A stretch of 64,000 nucleotides of DNA from Lachnospiraceae bacterium G11 (GTDB taxonomy: Bacteria > Bacillota > Clostridia > Lachnospirales > Lachnospiraceae): contig FMWZ01000015.1 in the NCBI GenBank assembly GCA_900103495.1, positions 60,869 through 124,868 of the forward strand, read 5' to 3'. Within the stretch, counting starts at the first letter, position 1, and the number at the start of each line of letters is the position of its first letter. The position numbers were made by a program, and so were the translations under genes. A model generated the notes under the pieces. That model saw only the letters and a program-made list of their open reading frames with translations. It did no database searches and was not told where the DNA came from. Of the stretch, positions 1-8,524 are shown piece by piece.

Positions 1-1152
1 TCTGAATTCCACCAAAAGTCTTTGCTGGTCCTCAGAGAAATGGCAGCACTCCTCTTTAATCTCGGGAGCAAAAGGCACCTGTCCGAATATCTCCATAACA
101 GCAGGGCCGCCGTAATGGTTGGCCTGGTATTTCACCTTCTCGTATGCGTTCTTATAGGCCTCCACTCTTCTTGCCACATAAGCCTTGTCATACCAAATGG
201 CTGCATCCTCCTCATGGTCGAAGAAGAACTGCTTATTGTAGCATGTGGAAATGAATCCGGGGCTTTCTGCATCTCTTCCGCAGATAACAGAAGAAGGGCA
301 TCTGAAAATCAAAGGATTAAGACCCATCTCCTTAAAGTTGTTGACAGCCTTTCTTATTATCCTCTCGAAACCTATGGGATAATAAATCTGTACATATTCC
401 TTAATGGAAATGTCCTTGCCGGTAACCTCGAAGCCCTTCCTGTAACCTTCTGTGTAAACATCGGCAATTCTCTGGGTTTCCTCCTCGGTTAATGTGGCAA
501 TAAATCTGGATATCTCCACCTCATTATCGCTGATATATTCTCCGTATCTGTAGAGATAGTCTGTCTCGTTAAGGTTGGCCTCCATAAGGATGCTCTCACC
601 TACGCTGTGGAAAGTGTCAAACTTAAGTCCGATAATCTCATCGAGAAGAAGATCCTGATAGTCAAAAGCAAAGGAATAAACGATTCCTTTTAATGCGTTA
701 TAATCAGGCCTCTCATTTTCCTGCTTGGCACAGATAAAAGCTGTGTAAAGCTCAAGGAATAACTCAAGCCTTACGGCAATATCCTCGTTCCTGTGATCAT
801 AGGTGTAAGGAATAATCGAAATCAGTTCCGCATACACAAAAGAGAGAAGTCTTCCTATGTCTGTTCCGAACTTCTCTGTTGCATATTTGGGATTAAGATA
901 ACTTGTGTCATAAACATCAGGCATTGCAGGCTCATAAAGGCCCATAAGTGTCGCCTTTAACTCTGCCTCGTCTGCCTTGTCATATGTTGTGGAATTAATA
1001 AAAATAGATGCGTCCTTAACCTTTGTAAGAAACTTTGCAACGGTCTCAAAGTAATCGATATAGGTTTCATCGACTTCCTTCTCGCCTTCTATAAAAGAAA
1101 TGCGCTCATATGCGTCTTTGATTCTGTCTAAAATCAGTCTGTCCTGCTCCAT
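1..1152 (-). CDS. Putative M29-like aminopeptidase, N-terminal part (cut by window edge)
   Basis: An open frame reads from the ATG at 1152-1150 (MEQDRLILDR...) to the window edge without a stop, giving about 384 residues of the N-terminal part. From memory of the family, the pattern of a YLYRYGEYISDNE stretch, an IADVYTEGYRKGF stretch and a GFERIIRKAVNNF stretch resembles long clostridial proteins annotated as aminopeptidase (leucyl aminopeptidase/aminopeptidase T, M29-like). The metal-binding catalytic half would lie beyond position 1, so no catalytic residues can be checked. No signal peptide is visible, so it is probably cytosolic peptide turnover. It starts 22 bp after the stop of the small membrane-protein gene and may be co-transcribed with it. 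The family call is moderate; the coding frame itself is certain. Confidence 0.6.
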   Translation of the reverse strand, partial: MEQDRLILDRIKDAYERISFIEGEKEVDETYIDYFETVAKFLTKVKDASIFINSTTYDKADEAELKATLMGLYEPAMPDVYDTSYLNPKYATEKFGTDIGRLLSFVYAELISIIPYTYDHRNEDIAVRLELFLELYTAFICAKQENERPDYNALKGIVYSFAFDYQDLLLDEIIGLKFDTFHSVGESILMEANLNETDYLYRYGEYISDNEVEISRFIATLTEEETQRIADVYTEGYRKGFEVTGKDISIKEYVQIYYPIGFERIIRKAVNNFKEMGLNPLIFRCPSSVICGRDAESPGFISTCYNKQFFFDHEEDAAIWYDKAYVARRVEAYKNAYEKVKYQANHYGGPAVMEIFGQVPFAPEIKEECCHFSEDQQRLLVEFR

Positions 1153-1174
1153 TAATCCAATAAATCCTTAAAAA

Positions 1175-1489
1175 TTATATTGTCCCCACGTATAAAACCA
1201 GGCTTATCCCAATCAGGGCCAACGAATTCAGTGTAATACCTAATATAGGAAAAAGCAAATACCTTTCGGGTTCAAAAAATGTCACTCCCGCAAGGCCAAA
1301 GCCAACTATTGAAAAAAGTGTTATCAATAGTCCGGTCATGCCCGGTGATGCTATACTTGCACCATTATTTAAAAAACTTATATATATAACCGCAAACAGT
1401 GCAATAAGACTTATTGCCCCAAGAATAGTGGCCATTATCGCCCGTTTCGGATGAACCTTCTTGGTAAACTTATATCCCTGTCTCTTCAT
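1175..1489 (-). CDS. Small three-helix membrane protein, DUF6142-like
   Basis: A 104-residue protein starting MKRQGYKFTKK, with a short basic N-terminus ending in HPKR and three hydrophobic segments at about residues 17-38, 48-70 and 80-102. The shape and the Y-K-F-T...HPKRAI start match what I recall as the DUF6142 family of Lachnospiraceae, whose function is unknown. The frame is open further upstream (to 1603), but the extra residues are basic and unlike the rest. The ATG at 1489 has a GGAG about 12 nt upstream, a longer spacing than usual, so the start is not fully settled. It lies between the 54-aa basic protein gene and the aminopeptidase on the same strand, beyond a terminator hairpin at 1605-1635. 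Confidence 0.6.
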   Translation of the reverse strand: MKRQGYKFTKKVHPKRAIMATILGAISLIALFAVIYISFLNNGASIASPGMTGLLITLFSIVGFGLAGVTFFEPERYLLFPILGITLNSLALIGISLVLYVGTI

Positions 1490-1596
1490 ATGGACAAATT
1501 TCTCCAATATATTGTGTTTATCCTTCCTCACTCTACCACAAAATGTGCTTTTTTTCAACTTGTAAAGTTTTAAAAATCTCTTAATAAAAGTAGCCA

Positions 1597-1635
1597 AAAA
1601 CAATGAAGCCGATGAACATTTTGCTCATCGGCTTC
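1597..1635 (-). terminator. Intrinsic terminator after the 54-aa gene
   Basis: An 11-bp perfect stem (GAAGCCGATGA at 1605-1615 paired with 1625-1635) is followed, reading the minus strand, by ATTGTTTTT. It ends the transcript of the small basic-protein gene at 1674-1838. Confidence 0.8.
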
Positions 1636-1673
1636 TTCTAAGGTATCAATATGAAAAATATAGTTGGTATCAA

Positions 1674-1838
1674 TTATCCTACAACAGCTTTCTTTCGCTG
1701 ATTCTTCTTGCGAAGGCGGCGTCTTACTGATGTCTCGCAGTTATATAAACGCTCATCCTTTGCCCACTTAGGCAGATCATTGAATCTTGCCTGTTGTGCG
1801 AAATCGAATACCATATCACCTGCAAATGTATGATTCAT
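1674..1838 (-). CDS. 54-residue basic protein of unknown function
   Basis: This short frame opens with ATG at 1838-1836 behind a good ribosome binding site (GGGAG, 5-6 nt spacing) and ends with TAA at 1674-1676. The protein starts MNHTFAGDMVFDF, has a mixed middle (LPKWAKDERLYN) and a strongly basic tail (RRRLRKKNQRKK followed by AVVG). Such tails often bind RNA or DNA, but no family is recognised. It stands alone between the hypA operon and the DUF6142-like gene and has its own terminator at 1605-1635. The call rests on start context, a full-length open frame and the terminator. Confidence 0.55.
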   Translation of the reverse strand: MNHTFAGDMVFDFAQQARFNDLPKWAKDERLYNCETSVRRRLRKKNQRKKAVVG

Positions 1839-1947
1839 AATCTCCCTCGCTTTCCGGGTGTCCCGTGTTTTCGTCGAACGGACATCCTCTGTATTGTTAT
1901 ATTACCACACGCGGACAGAGATTGCAAGTGTCTTTCGTAAAAAAACA

Positions 1948-2295
1948 TTAAAAAACTTGAATTTCTTTTATATTCACCTCATTACCCGTCAAAAGATACG
2001 TACGATTGTCCTTGCAGTACGGACACTCTTTTCCGTACTTGACGGTAGGGTATTCTTTATGACAGTTTTCACAATATGTTACAGCGGGGATTGTCTCCAC
2101 CACAAGCTTGGCATCATGAATGGGACCCTCCTCCTTGTGAACGGCCCACTCCCAACAGTCCTTCAGATAATAAGGAATGACAGAGGAGACCTCACCGATC
2201 TCCACTGTCACCGAATCAATTTTCTCGACCTTATTCTCCACTGCGACTGCTTTAACATCTTTAATAATGTAAAAAACAACTCCCAGTTCGTGCAT
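1948..2295 (-). CDS. hypA: HypA, nickel chaperone for hydrogenase maturation
   Basis: A full-length (115 aa) HypA. It starts MHE, whose His2 is the usual nickel ligand, and carries a zinc site of two CxxC pairs (Cys75/Cys78 and Cys91/Cys94). In the family, HypA passes Ni(II) with HypB to the large subunit of [NiFe] hydrogenases; related pairs also serve urease. It acts in the cytosol. It is the last gene of hypB - flavoprotein - hypA, starting 15 bp after the flavoprotein stop with an AGAGGA ribosome binding site. No hypC, hypD, hypE, hypF or nickel-enzyme structural gene lies in this window, so the client enzyme must be encoded elsewhere. Confidence 0.9.
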   Translation of the reverse strand: MHELGVVFYIIKDVKAVAVENKVEKIDSVTVEIGEVSSVIPYYLKDCWEWAVHKEEGPIHDAKLVVETIPAVTYCENCHKEYPTVKYGKECPYCKDNRTYLLTGNEVNIKEIQVF

Positions 2296-2310
2296 AAGTT
2301 CCTCTATTCT

Positions 2311-5088
2311 TTATTTTTTCTTCCTGTTAAGTAAGATTTTGGTTCCTCTCTTAATCGCATAAGGAAGGATAGCCTTAATCTTGTCCTCGGACTTGTACAT
2401 TGTGGAGCACTCAGGCATATCTCTCTTAAGTGTGATCGCGTCGAACTTACACTTTGTGGTACAGATTCCGCATCCGATACACTTATTCTCGTCCACAATT
2501 GTCTGTCCACAGCCAAGACATCTTGCAGTCTCAATCTTAACCTGTTCTTCCGTAAGAGTCTTATGAGCATCTCTGAAGGACTTGGCAGGAATGGTTTCGT
2601 CCATTCCGGGCTCCTGTCTCGATGAGGTGTCATACGAAGGAATATAGAGGTTATCCTTATCAAGCTCTATAAACTCACGTCTGTTACGTCCGATGGTCAT
2701 ATGGCCGTGCTGTACGTATCTGTGAAGGGATTCAGCCGCATCATGTCCTGCAGCAATTGCATCGATTGCAAACTTGGGACCTGTATATACATCGCCTCCC
2801 ACAAAGATATCAGGTTCAGCCGTCTGATATGTGAGGGAATCGGCAACGGGACCGTTTCCTCTGCCAAATTCAACCTTTGTTCCCTTGAGAAGATCCTTCC
2901 ATACAATCTGCTGACCGATGGCGAAAATTACGTGTTCGCAGGGAATTGTAATGCAATCGTTCTCATCGTACTTGGGATTGAATTTCTTGTTCTCGTCAAA
3001 TACGGAAAGACACTTCTTAAAGGTGATTCCGGTAACCTTGCCGTTCTCGGTAACCACTTCCTTGGGACCCCAGCCACAGTTAAGGATTACGCCATCCTCC
3101 TCTGCCTCAACCTGCTCTTCTTTGGATGCAGGCATAATATCTCTCGACTCAAGGCAGCACATGGTAACCTTTGATGATCCGCTTCTTGCGGATACTCTTG
3201 CAGCATCGATAGCAACGTTACCGCCACCGACAACCACAGTATCTCCGGTAATCTTCTTCTCGCCTGTGTTGGCAACCTTAAGGAACTCAATAGCGGTTGT
3301 GGTTCCTTCAGCATCCTCTCCGGGCACTCCGGGAAGACGTCCCGCATTACATCCGATGGCAACATAGAATGCCTTGTATCCCTGGCTTCTTAATTCATCA
3401 ATTGTAACATCCTTGCCCACTTCGATACCGCACTTAATCTCAACACCCATCTCGCGCATAACGTCGATTTCGGCATCGATAACGTCCTTCTCAAGCTTAT
3501 ATGAAGGAATACCGTAACGAAGCATTCCGCCGGGCTTCTCGCTCTTCTCAAATACTGTGGGATAATATCCCATCTCAGCAAGATAGAATGCTGCGGAAAG
3601 ACCTGCAGGACCTGCTCCGATAATAGCAATCTTTTCCTTCCAGCGTCCTCTGTTGGAAGCCACTACAATATCGGGAATATATCTGGTTTCTGCATGCAGA
3701 TCCTTCTCTGCTATGAACTTCTTAACAGCATCAATTGCAACGGCTCTGTCGAGGGTTCCTCTTGTGCAGGCATCCTCGCATCGTCTGTTACAGATTCGAC
3801 CGCAGACTGCAGGGAAAGGATTGTCTTTCTTAATAAGAGCAAGTGCCTCTGTATATTTGCCTTCGGCAGCCTTCTTAAGATATCCCTGTACAGCAATATG
3901 GGCGGGACAGGCGGTTTTACAAGGTGAGGTACCTGTTGTATGGCAGTTGATTCTGTTCTTGTCACGGTAATCCTCTGTCCACTTATCGGGACCCCACTTG
4001 GTTGCATCGGGAAGCTCCTGCTTGGGATAAGTAACTTCCTTACCGTCGGCTGTGCAAAGCTTCTGGCCAAGTTTAAGCGCTCCTGCAGGACAATACTCAA
4101 CGCACTTACCGCAGGCAACACATTTGTCCTTGTCAACATGGGCTCTGTAAGCCGATGCGGACATGTTGGGTGTATTGAAAAGCTGTGATGTACGAAGGGC
4201 ATTACAAATCTTAACATTACAGTTACAGATTGCGAAAATCTTGCCCTCTCCATCAATGTTTGTTATCTGGTGGACGAAGCCGTTGTCCTCAGCTCTCTTA
4301 AGGATTTCCATGGCCTCATCGTAGGTGATGTCGTGGCCTCTTCCGGTTTCACGGCAATAATCAGCCATATCTCCCACGCCGATACACCAATCCTGAAAAT
4401 CATCGGCACAGCCCTCATCAAGCTTCTTACGGCTTACACGGCAGGAACAGATGGATGCTCCGATATGGCCTTCATATCTCTTAAGCCAGTAGGAGATATG
4501 CTCAATATCCATGGTGCCCTCTTCCATCTGGATGGCCTTCTCAACGGGAATGACATGCATTCCGATTCCGCCGCCTCCGGGAGGAACCATAGGAGTAACT
4601 TTCTCAAGTGGTAAAAACGTCATCCTCTCAAAAAACATTGCAAGCTCGGGATGCTTGTCCAGATTCTCAAGATTCATGTTGGTATATTCTGCGGATCCTG
4701 GTACAAACAAAGGAACCCAGTATCTCTTTATGAGATTTCCGTTGGGAATAGGGCCATCCTTTGTGTACTGATCGTTATAGTCATACTCTAAGATTCCCAC
4801 TCTTGCCATCTCGTCAAGAAGTACCTGGAATCTTTCCTTCCCGCTTTCAGGGATTTTGTTAAGCTTACAAAGTTCCTCAAAAGTGTACTGCTTACGAACC
4901 TTCATTGTGAGGGCAACCTCAGCCATTTCATCCGTAAGTACACAGCGAAGTCCCCAGTACTCGGGATCGTCTGTAGTAACCTTATGTCCGATTCGGTCAG
5001 TTATCTTTTGTGCAAGCTTAAGAATTTTCTCATTAGGTGGATTCTCACCCTTAAACTCAGGGGTGAAAAGTGTGCTCATCTCAGGCAT
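2311..5088 (-). CDS. Large Fe-S/FAD pyridine-nucleotide oxidoreductase (GltD-like core)
   Basis: A 925-residue multidomain redox protein. Residues 1-310 form an N-terminal region with clustered cysteines (CSC at 214-216, Cys227, Cys235, CNCNVKIC at 288-295). A 4Fe-4S ferredoxin motif follows at Cys323/326/329/333. A GltD-type Fe-S helical domain spans about 382-460 (CGRICNRRCEDAC at 429-441). The FAD site is GAGPAG at 491-496 and an NAD(P)-binding GGGNVA lies near 630. The C-terminus holds CLGCG and CIGCGICTTKC. It resembles the electron-transfer flavoproteins that move electrons between NAD(P)H and ferredoxin or hydrogenase-type partners; the exact partner is unknown. Its start overlaps the hypB stop by 8 bp, so the two are translationally coupled, which suggests a role tied to a nickel enzyme. 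Confidence 0.8.
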   Translation of the reverse strand: MPEMSTLFTPEFKGENPPNEKILKLAQKITDRIGHKVTTDDPEYWGLRCVLTDEMAEVALTMKVRKQYTFEELCKLNKIPESGKERFQVLLDEMARVGILEYDYNDQYTKDGPIPNGNLIKRYWVPLFVPGSAEYTNMNLENLDKHPELAMFFERMTFLPLEKVTPMVPPGGGGIGMHVIPVEKAIQMEEGTMDIEHISYWLKRYEGHIGASICSCRVSRKKLDEGCADDFQDWCIGVGDMADYCRETGRGHDITYDEAMEILKRAEDNGFVHQITNIDGEGKIFAICNCNVKICNALRTSQLFNTPNMSASAYRAHVDKDKCVACGKCVEYCPAGALKLGQKLCTADGKEVTYPKQELPDATKWGPDKWTEDYRDKNRINCHTTGTSPCKTACPAHIAVQGYLKKAAEGKYTEALALIKKDNPFPAVCGRICNRRCEDACTRGTLDRAVAIDAVKKFIAEKDLHAETRYIPDIVVASNRGRWKEKIAIIGAGPAGLSAAFYLAEMGYYPTVFEKSEKPGGMLRYGIPSYKLEKDVIDAEIDVMREMGVEIKCGIEVGKDVTIDELRSQGYKAFYVAIGCNAGRLPGVPGEDAEGTTTAIEFLKVANTGEKKITGDTVVVGGGNVAIDAARVSARSGSSKVTMCCLESRDIMPASKEEQVEAEEDGVILNCGWGPKEVVTENGKVTGITFKKCLSVFDENKKFNPKYDENDCITIPCEHVIFAIGQQIVWKDLLKGTKVEFGRGNGPVADSLTYQTAEPDIFVGGDVYTGPKFAIDAIAAGHDAAESLHRYVQHGHMTIGRNRREFIELDKDNLYIPSYDTSSRQEPGMDETIPAKSFRDAHKTLTEEQVKIETARCLGCGQTIVDENKCIGCGICTTKCKFDAITLKRDMPECSTMYKSEDKIKAILPYAIKRGTKILLNRKKK

Positions 5089-5767
5089 TTGTTTCTCCTT
5101 TCTTCCATGCGGTTACTTCAGATACAAGCCAGTTTACGAATTCGTCCACACCCTCGCCGGTTTTGGCGCTGATGGGAATAACTTTTGCCTTGGGGTTTCT
5201 CATATGGATATATTCCTTACACTTTTCCATATCAAAATCAAAGTAAGGCATAACGTCAATCTTGTTGATAATAACTACATCGCAAATAGAAAACATCAAA
5301 GGATACTTAAGGGGCTTGTCATGTCCCTCGGGAACCGAAAGAATCATGGCATTCTTTGATGAGCCGGTGTCGAATTCGGCAGGGCAAACCAGGTTGCCCA
5401 CGTTCTCTAAGATTGCCAGGTCTATTCCTCCAAGTTCCAATCCATCCATGCCCTGACGGGTCATTTCCGCGTCAAGATGGCACATGCCGCCTGTATGAAG
5501 CTGGATTGACTGAACTCCCGTGGCTTCAAGAATCTTCTTGGCGTCCACATCGGAATCGATGTCCGCCTCCATTACGGCGACTTTAAGTTTGTCTTTAATT
5601 CTGTTGATTGTCTGAATCAGTGTTGTTGTCTTGCCGCTTCCCGGGGAAGACATAAGATTCAGCAGGTAAATACCTTTTTCTTTAAGCTCAGATCTGAGCT
5701 TGTCAGCGTCTCTGTCATTGTCTTCAAAAACGCTCTTTTTGATTTCAATTACTCTGACTTTGTCCAT
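5081..5767 (-). CDS. hypB: HypB, GTPase for nickel insertion
   Basis: A 228-residue SIMIBI-class GTPase. The P-loop is SPGSGKTT (41-48), the G4 motif is NKID (168-171), and the G-domain metal-site ligands are conserved: Cys96-His97 and Cys128. It lacks both the N-terminal CxxCGC high-affinity nickel site of E. coli HypB and the His-rich stretch of other homologues, so it is the minimal type. It hydrolyses GTP to drive nickel transfer from HypA. It is the first gene of its operon, with a promoter at 5808-5837 and a ribosome binding site (GGAAG...AGGA) just before the ATG. It overlaps the flavoprotein gene by 8 bp. Confidence 0.92.
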   Translation of the reverse strand: MDKVRVIEIKKSVFEDNDRDADKLRSELKEKGIYLLNLMSSPGSGKTTTLIQTINRIKDKLKVAVMEADIDSDVDAKKILEATGVQSIQLHTGGMCHLDAEMTRQGMDGLELGGIDLAILENVGNLVCPAEFDTGSSKNAMILSVPEGHDKPLKYPLMFSICDVVIINKIDVMPYFDFDMEKCKEYIHMRNPKAKVIPISAKTGEGVDEFVNWLVSEVTAWKKGETNA

Positions 5768-5807
5768 TCCTGTTCTTCCTATAATAATTTGATTGCCAAG
5801 TCTATAT

Positions 5808-5837
5808 ATTATAGCATTTTTTGTGCAATCTGTCCAA
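5808..5837 (-). promoter_or_regulatory. Sigma-A promoter of the hypB operon
   Basis: On the minus strand: -35 TTGGAC (5837-5832), an 18-nt spacer, and a perfect -10 TATAAT (5813-5808). Transcription would start near 5801, about 35 nt before the hypB ATG. Confidence 0.75.
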
Positions 5838-5910
5838 TTTGTGGATATATTTCATCAAACAGTTGTGGATTATGCTGAACTGGTAAAGTGGTAACGCATT
5901 AGCATGATAA

Positions 5911-5927
5911 ATACCCCGGGGGGGTAT
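5911..5927. promoter_or_regulatory. CsoR/RcnR-type operator-like palindrome
   Basis: The 17-bp sequence ATACCCCGGGGGGGTAT has TA-flanked C/G tracts like the operators of the CsoR/RcnR/FrmR repressor family (for example the Bacillus copZA operator, which begins ATACCC and ends GGGTAT). It lies about 75 bp upstream of the hypB -35 and just beyond the nrdD terminator. No regulator of this family is encoded in the window. Operator function is inferred from the resemblance only. Confidence 0.45.
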
Positions 5928-5954
5928 ATGAAAACGTGGTCGCTAAGTGCTCTA

Positions 5955-5994
5955 CAAAAAAAGAAGCCCGCTATGCTTTCGCATAACGGGCTTC
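5955..5994 (-). terminator. Intrinsic terminator of nrdD
   Basis: The stem GAAGCCCG...CGGGCTTC (arms 5963-5976 and 5981-5994) with a short loop is followed on the minus strand by a run of seven T. It lies 20 bp after the nrdD stop. Confidence 0.88.
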
Positions 5995-6013
5995 CCAAAA
6001 TGGCAACTTAGGA

Positions 6014-8401
6014 TTAAACCATTAATTTAACACTATCCGCATACTTCTTAATGTTGGATGCGTTTACATACTTGGTGTACTCATCACCGTTTACAACAAC
6101 AAGGGTAGGCGCCTGCATGATGCCATACTTGGCTGCCAGCTCCATGTTCTCTTCTGCATCAATCATTACGTAAGGAACGTTCTTTAAATATTCCTTTGCA
6201 AGTTTGCAGTTGGGACAGGTCTTTGTTGTGAAAAGGTATCTTACGTCCTGAGGTTCTTCAACCTTAACTTCAACATCGGAATCGTAGTTGCTTAAAGTAA
6301 CAACCTTTGCTGAAGGACGTTTAAGAACAGAGTTTGCGATATCGTAGGTCTTACGATCTGCGTACTCCTGAAGCTTACCGTCGTTCCAGTTCTGTACAGG
6401 ACGATAGTATCCGGTAATACGGCTGTAAACCTCTGTCTTCTTGCCGCAGTGAGGACAAATCTTCTGCTCGCCGGCAAGATATCCATGCTCCGAACAAATT
6501 GAATATGTGGGAGACATGGTGTAGTAAGGAAGCTTGTAGTTTTCGGCAATCTTCTTTACAAGGTTGGCAGCTGCCTTCCAGTCGGGAAGCTTCTCACCTA
6601 AGAACGCATGGAATACTGTTCCTGATGTGTAGAGAGTCTGCAGCTCATCCTGAATGTCAAGGGCATCAAAGATGTCGGCTGTGTATCCAACAGGCAAGTG
6701 TGAAGAGTTGGTGTAGTAGGGAGTTTCACCTTCTCCGCCTGCTGTACGGATTGCGGGCCAGCGCTTCTTGTCGTGCTTGGCAAGACGATAAGTTGTTGAC
6801 TCTGCAGGTGTAGCCTCAAGGTTGTAGAGGTCACCATACTGCTCCTGATAATCGGAAAGACGATTTCTCATGTGGTTAAGAACTTCCTTTGAGAATTCCT
6901 GAGTCTTAGGATCAGTCATGTCTGCTCTTAACCAGTTGGCATTAAGGCCAACCTCGTTCATGCCGATAAGGCCGATTGTTGAGAAGTGGTTGTCGAAGGT
7001 TCCAAGATATCTCTTGGTGTAGGGATATAATCCTTCGTCAAGGAGTCTTGAGATGACACCTCTCTTAATCTTAAGTGAACGAGCGGCGATATCCATCATG
7101 TGGTTGAGTCTCTTGTAGAACTCATCCTTGTTAGCGGAAAGGTAAGCGATACGAGGCATGTTAATTGTAACAACGCCAACGCTTCCTGTGCTCTCGCCGG
7201 ATCCGAAGAATCCGCCTGTCTTCTTTCTTAATTCACGAAGGTCCAGACGAAGTCTGCAGCACATACTTCTTACGTCTGAAGGCTGCATGTCGGAGTTGAT
7301 ATAGTTTGAGAAATACGGTGTTCCGTATTTGGCAGTCATTTCAAAGAGAAGCTTGTTATTCTCTGTCTCGGACCAGTCAAAGTCTCTTGTGATTGAGTAT
7401 GTGGGAATGGGATACTGGAAGCCACGTCCATTGGAATCGCCTTCAATCATGGTCTCGATAAATGCCTTGTTGACCATGTCCATTTCCTTCTTGCAATCTT
7501 TGTACTTGAAGTCCATTTCCTTGCCGCCTACGATGGCAGGAAGTTCAGCCAGGTCATCGGGAACGGTCCAGTCCAAAGTGATGTTTGAGAAAGGAGCCTG
7601 TGTACCCCAGCGGGAAGGAGTGTTAACCCCGTAAATAAAGGCTTCAATGCACTTCTTAACCTCGCCGTATGAAAGGTTGTCTACCTTTACGAAGGGAGCA
7701 AGATATGTATCAAATGATGAGAATGCCTGAGCTCCTGCCCACTCATTCTGCATAATTCCGAGGAAATTAACCATCTGGTTGCAAAGAACTGAAAGGTGCT
7801 TTGCAGGTGCGGAAGTTATCTTGCCGGGGATTCCGCCAAGGCCTTCCTTGATAAGCTGCTTAAGTGACCATCCGGCACAATAACCGGTAAGCATTGACAA
7901 ATCGTGAATGTGAATATCGGCGTTACGATGTGCATTTGCAATCTCTTCATCATAAATTTCAGAGAGCCAGTAGTTGGCTGTAACTGCACCGGAGTTGGAA
8001 AGAATAAGTCCACCAACGGAATAAGTAACTGTGGAATTCTCCTTAACACGCCAGTCTTCAACTTTAACGTAGGAGTTGACAACATCCTTGTAGTCAAGGA
8101 TAGTGGATTTCATTTCACGCATTTTCTCTCTCTGTTTACGATAGAGAATATATGCCTTGGCAACGTCTGTGTAACCGGCCTGCTCGAGAACCTTCTCAAC
8201 GCTGTCCTGAATCTCTTCCACATGGATAGTGTTGTCCTTAACTTTTTTCTGAAAATCCGCGGTAACACGAAGAGAAAGAAGGTCAATGATATCGTTGTTA
8301 TACTGCATCTCGGTAGCATTGAACGCTTTCATAATCGCGTCATTAATCTTGGTGAGAGTAAAATCTGTAGTAGTACCGTCTCTCTTAATTACCTGGAACA
8401 T
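6014..8401 (-). CDS. nrdD: Anaerobic (class III) ribonucleotide reductase with C-terminal redoxin domain
   Basis: A 795-residue oxygen-sensitive reductase making dNTPs. An ATP-cone occupies residues 1-90 (start MFQVIKRDG). The catalytic barrel follows. The zinc site is formed by Cys636, His639, Cys649 and Cys652, and the glycyl radical loop is RITGYY with Gly664. Residues 719-795 are a thioredoxin/glutaredoxin-like domain with CPNC at 729-732 and a cis-Pro motif (APT), which probably serves as a built-in reductant. The open frame extends upstream to 8521, but the ATG at 8401 has a strong GGGAGG site, so that start is chosen. The activase gene nrdG is not adjacent, unlike in many genomes. NrdR-like boxes and a promoter lie upstream. 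Confidence 0.93.
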   Translation of the reverse strand: MFQVIKRDGTTTDFTLTKINDAIMKAFNATEMQYNNDIIDLLSLRVTADFQKKVKDNTIHVEEIQDSVEKVLEQAGYTDVAKAYILYRKQREKMREMKSTILDYKDVVNSYVKVEDWRVKENSTVTYSVGGLILSNSGAVTANYWLSEIYDEEIANAHRNADIHIHDLSMLTGYCAGWSLKQLIKEGLGGIPGKITSAPAKHLSVLCNQMVNFLGIMQNEWAGAQAFSSFDTYLAPFVKVDNLSYGEVKKCIEAFIYGVNTPSRWGTQAPFSNITLDWTVPDDLAELPAIVGGKEMDFKYKDCKKEMDMVNKAFIETMIEGDSNGRGFQYPIPTYSITRDFDWSETENNKLLFEMTAKYGTPYFSNYINSDMQPSDVRSMCCRLRLDLRELRKKTGGFFGSGESTGSVGVVTINMPRIAYLSANKDEFYKRLNHMMDIAARSLKIKRGVISRLLDEGLYPYTKRYLGTFDNHFSTIGLIGMNEVGLNANWLRADMTDPKTQEFSKEVLNHMRNRLSDYQEQYGDLYNLEATPAESTTYRLAKHDKKRWPAIRTAGGEGETPYYTNSSHLPVGYTADIFDALDIQDELQTLYTSGTVFHAFLGEKLPDWKAAANLVKKIAENYKLPYYTMSPTYSICSEHGYLAGEQKICPHCGKKTEVYSRITGYYRPVQNWNDGKLQEYADRKTYDIANSVLKRPSAKVVTLSNYDSDVEVKVEEPQDVRYLFTTKTCPNCKLAKEYLKNVPYVMIDAEENMELAAKYGIMQAPTLVVVNGDEYTKYVNASNIKKYADSVKLMV

Positions 8402-8477
8402 CAAAAAATCCTCCCTAGTTATACCTCGTAACGGACCAAAAAGGGTAAAGATGGCCCGTTCATGTGCCACTAAATCG

Positions 8478-8506
8478 ATTGTAGCACCCAAGATATGCAA
8501 AGTCAA
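8478..8506 (-). promoter_or_regulatory. Sigma-A promoter of nrdD
   Basis: On the minus strand: -35 TTGACT (8506-8501), 17-nt spacer, -10 TACAAT (8483-8478), giving a leader of about 70 nt before the nrdD ATG. Confidence 0.75.
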
Positions 8507-8524
8507 TGAAAAAAACAGCAAATT

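Noticed and set aside
22..492. 156-codon plus-strand open frame at the left edge
   Set aside because: It is antisense to the aminopeptidase frame, which is open over the full 1152 bases and resembles a known family.
1502..1517. NrdR-like box upstream of the DUF6142-like gene
   Set aside because: CTCCAATATATTGTGT resembles the box, but it overlaps the ribosome binding site, has no paired box, and precedes a gene unrelated to nucleotide reduction; chance in AT-rich DNA is likely.
1858..2334. 158-codon plus-strand open frame
   Set aside because: It is antisense to hypA, whose start, zinc motifs and operon position are clear.
8402..8521. N-terminal extension of NrdD
   Set aside because: The frame is open, but the extra 40 residues cover the promoter and leader; the ATG at 8401 has a strong ribosome binding site and starts the ATP-cone.
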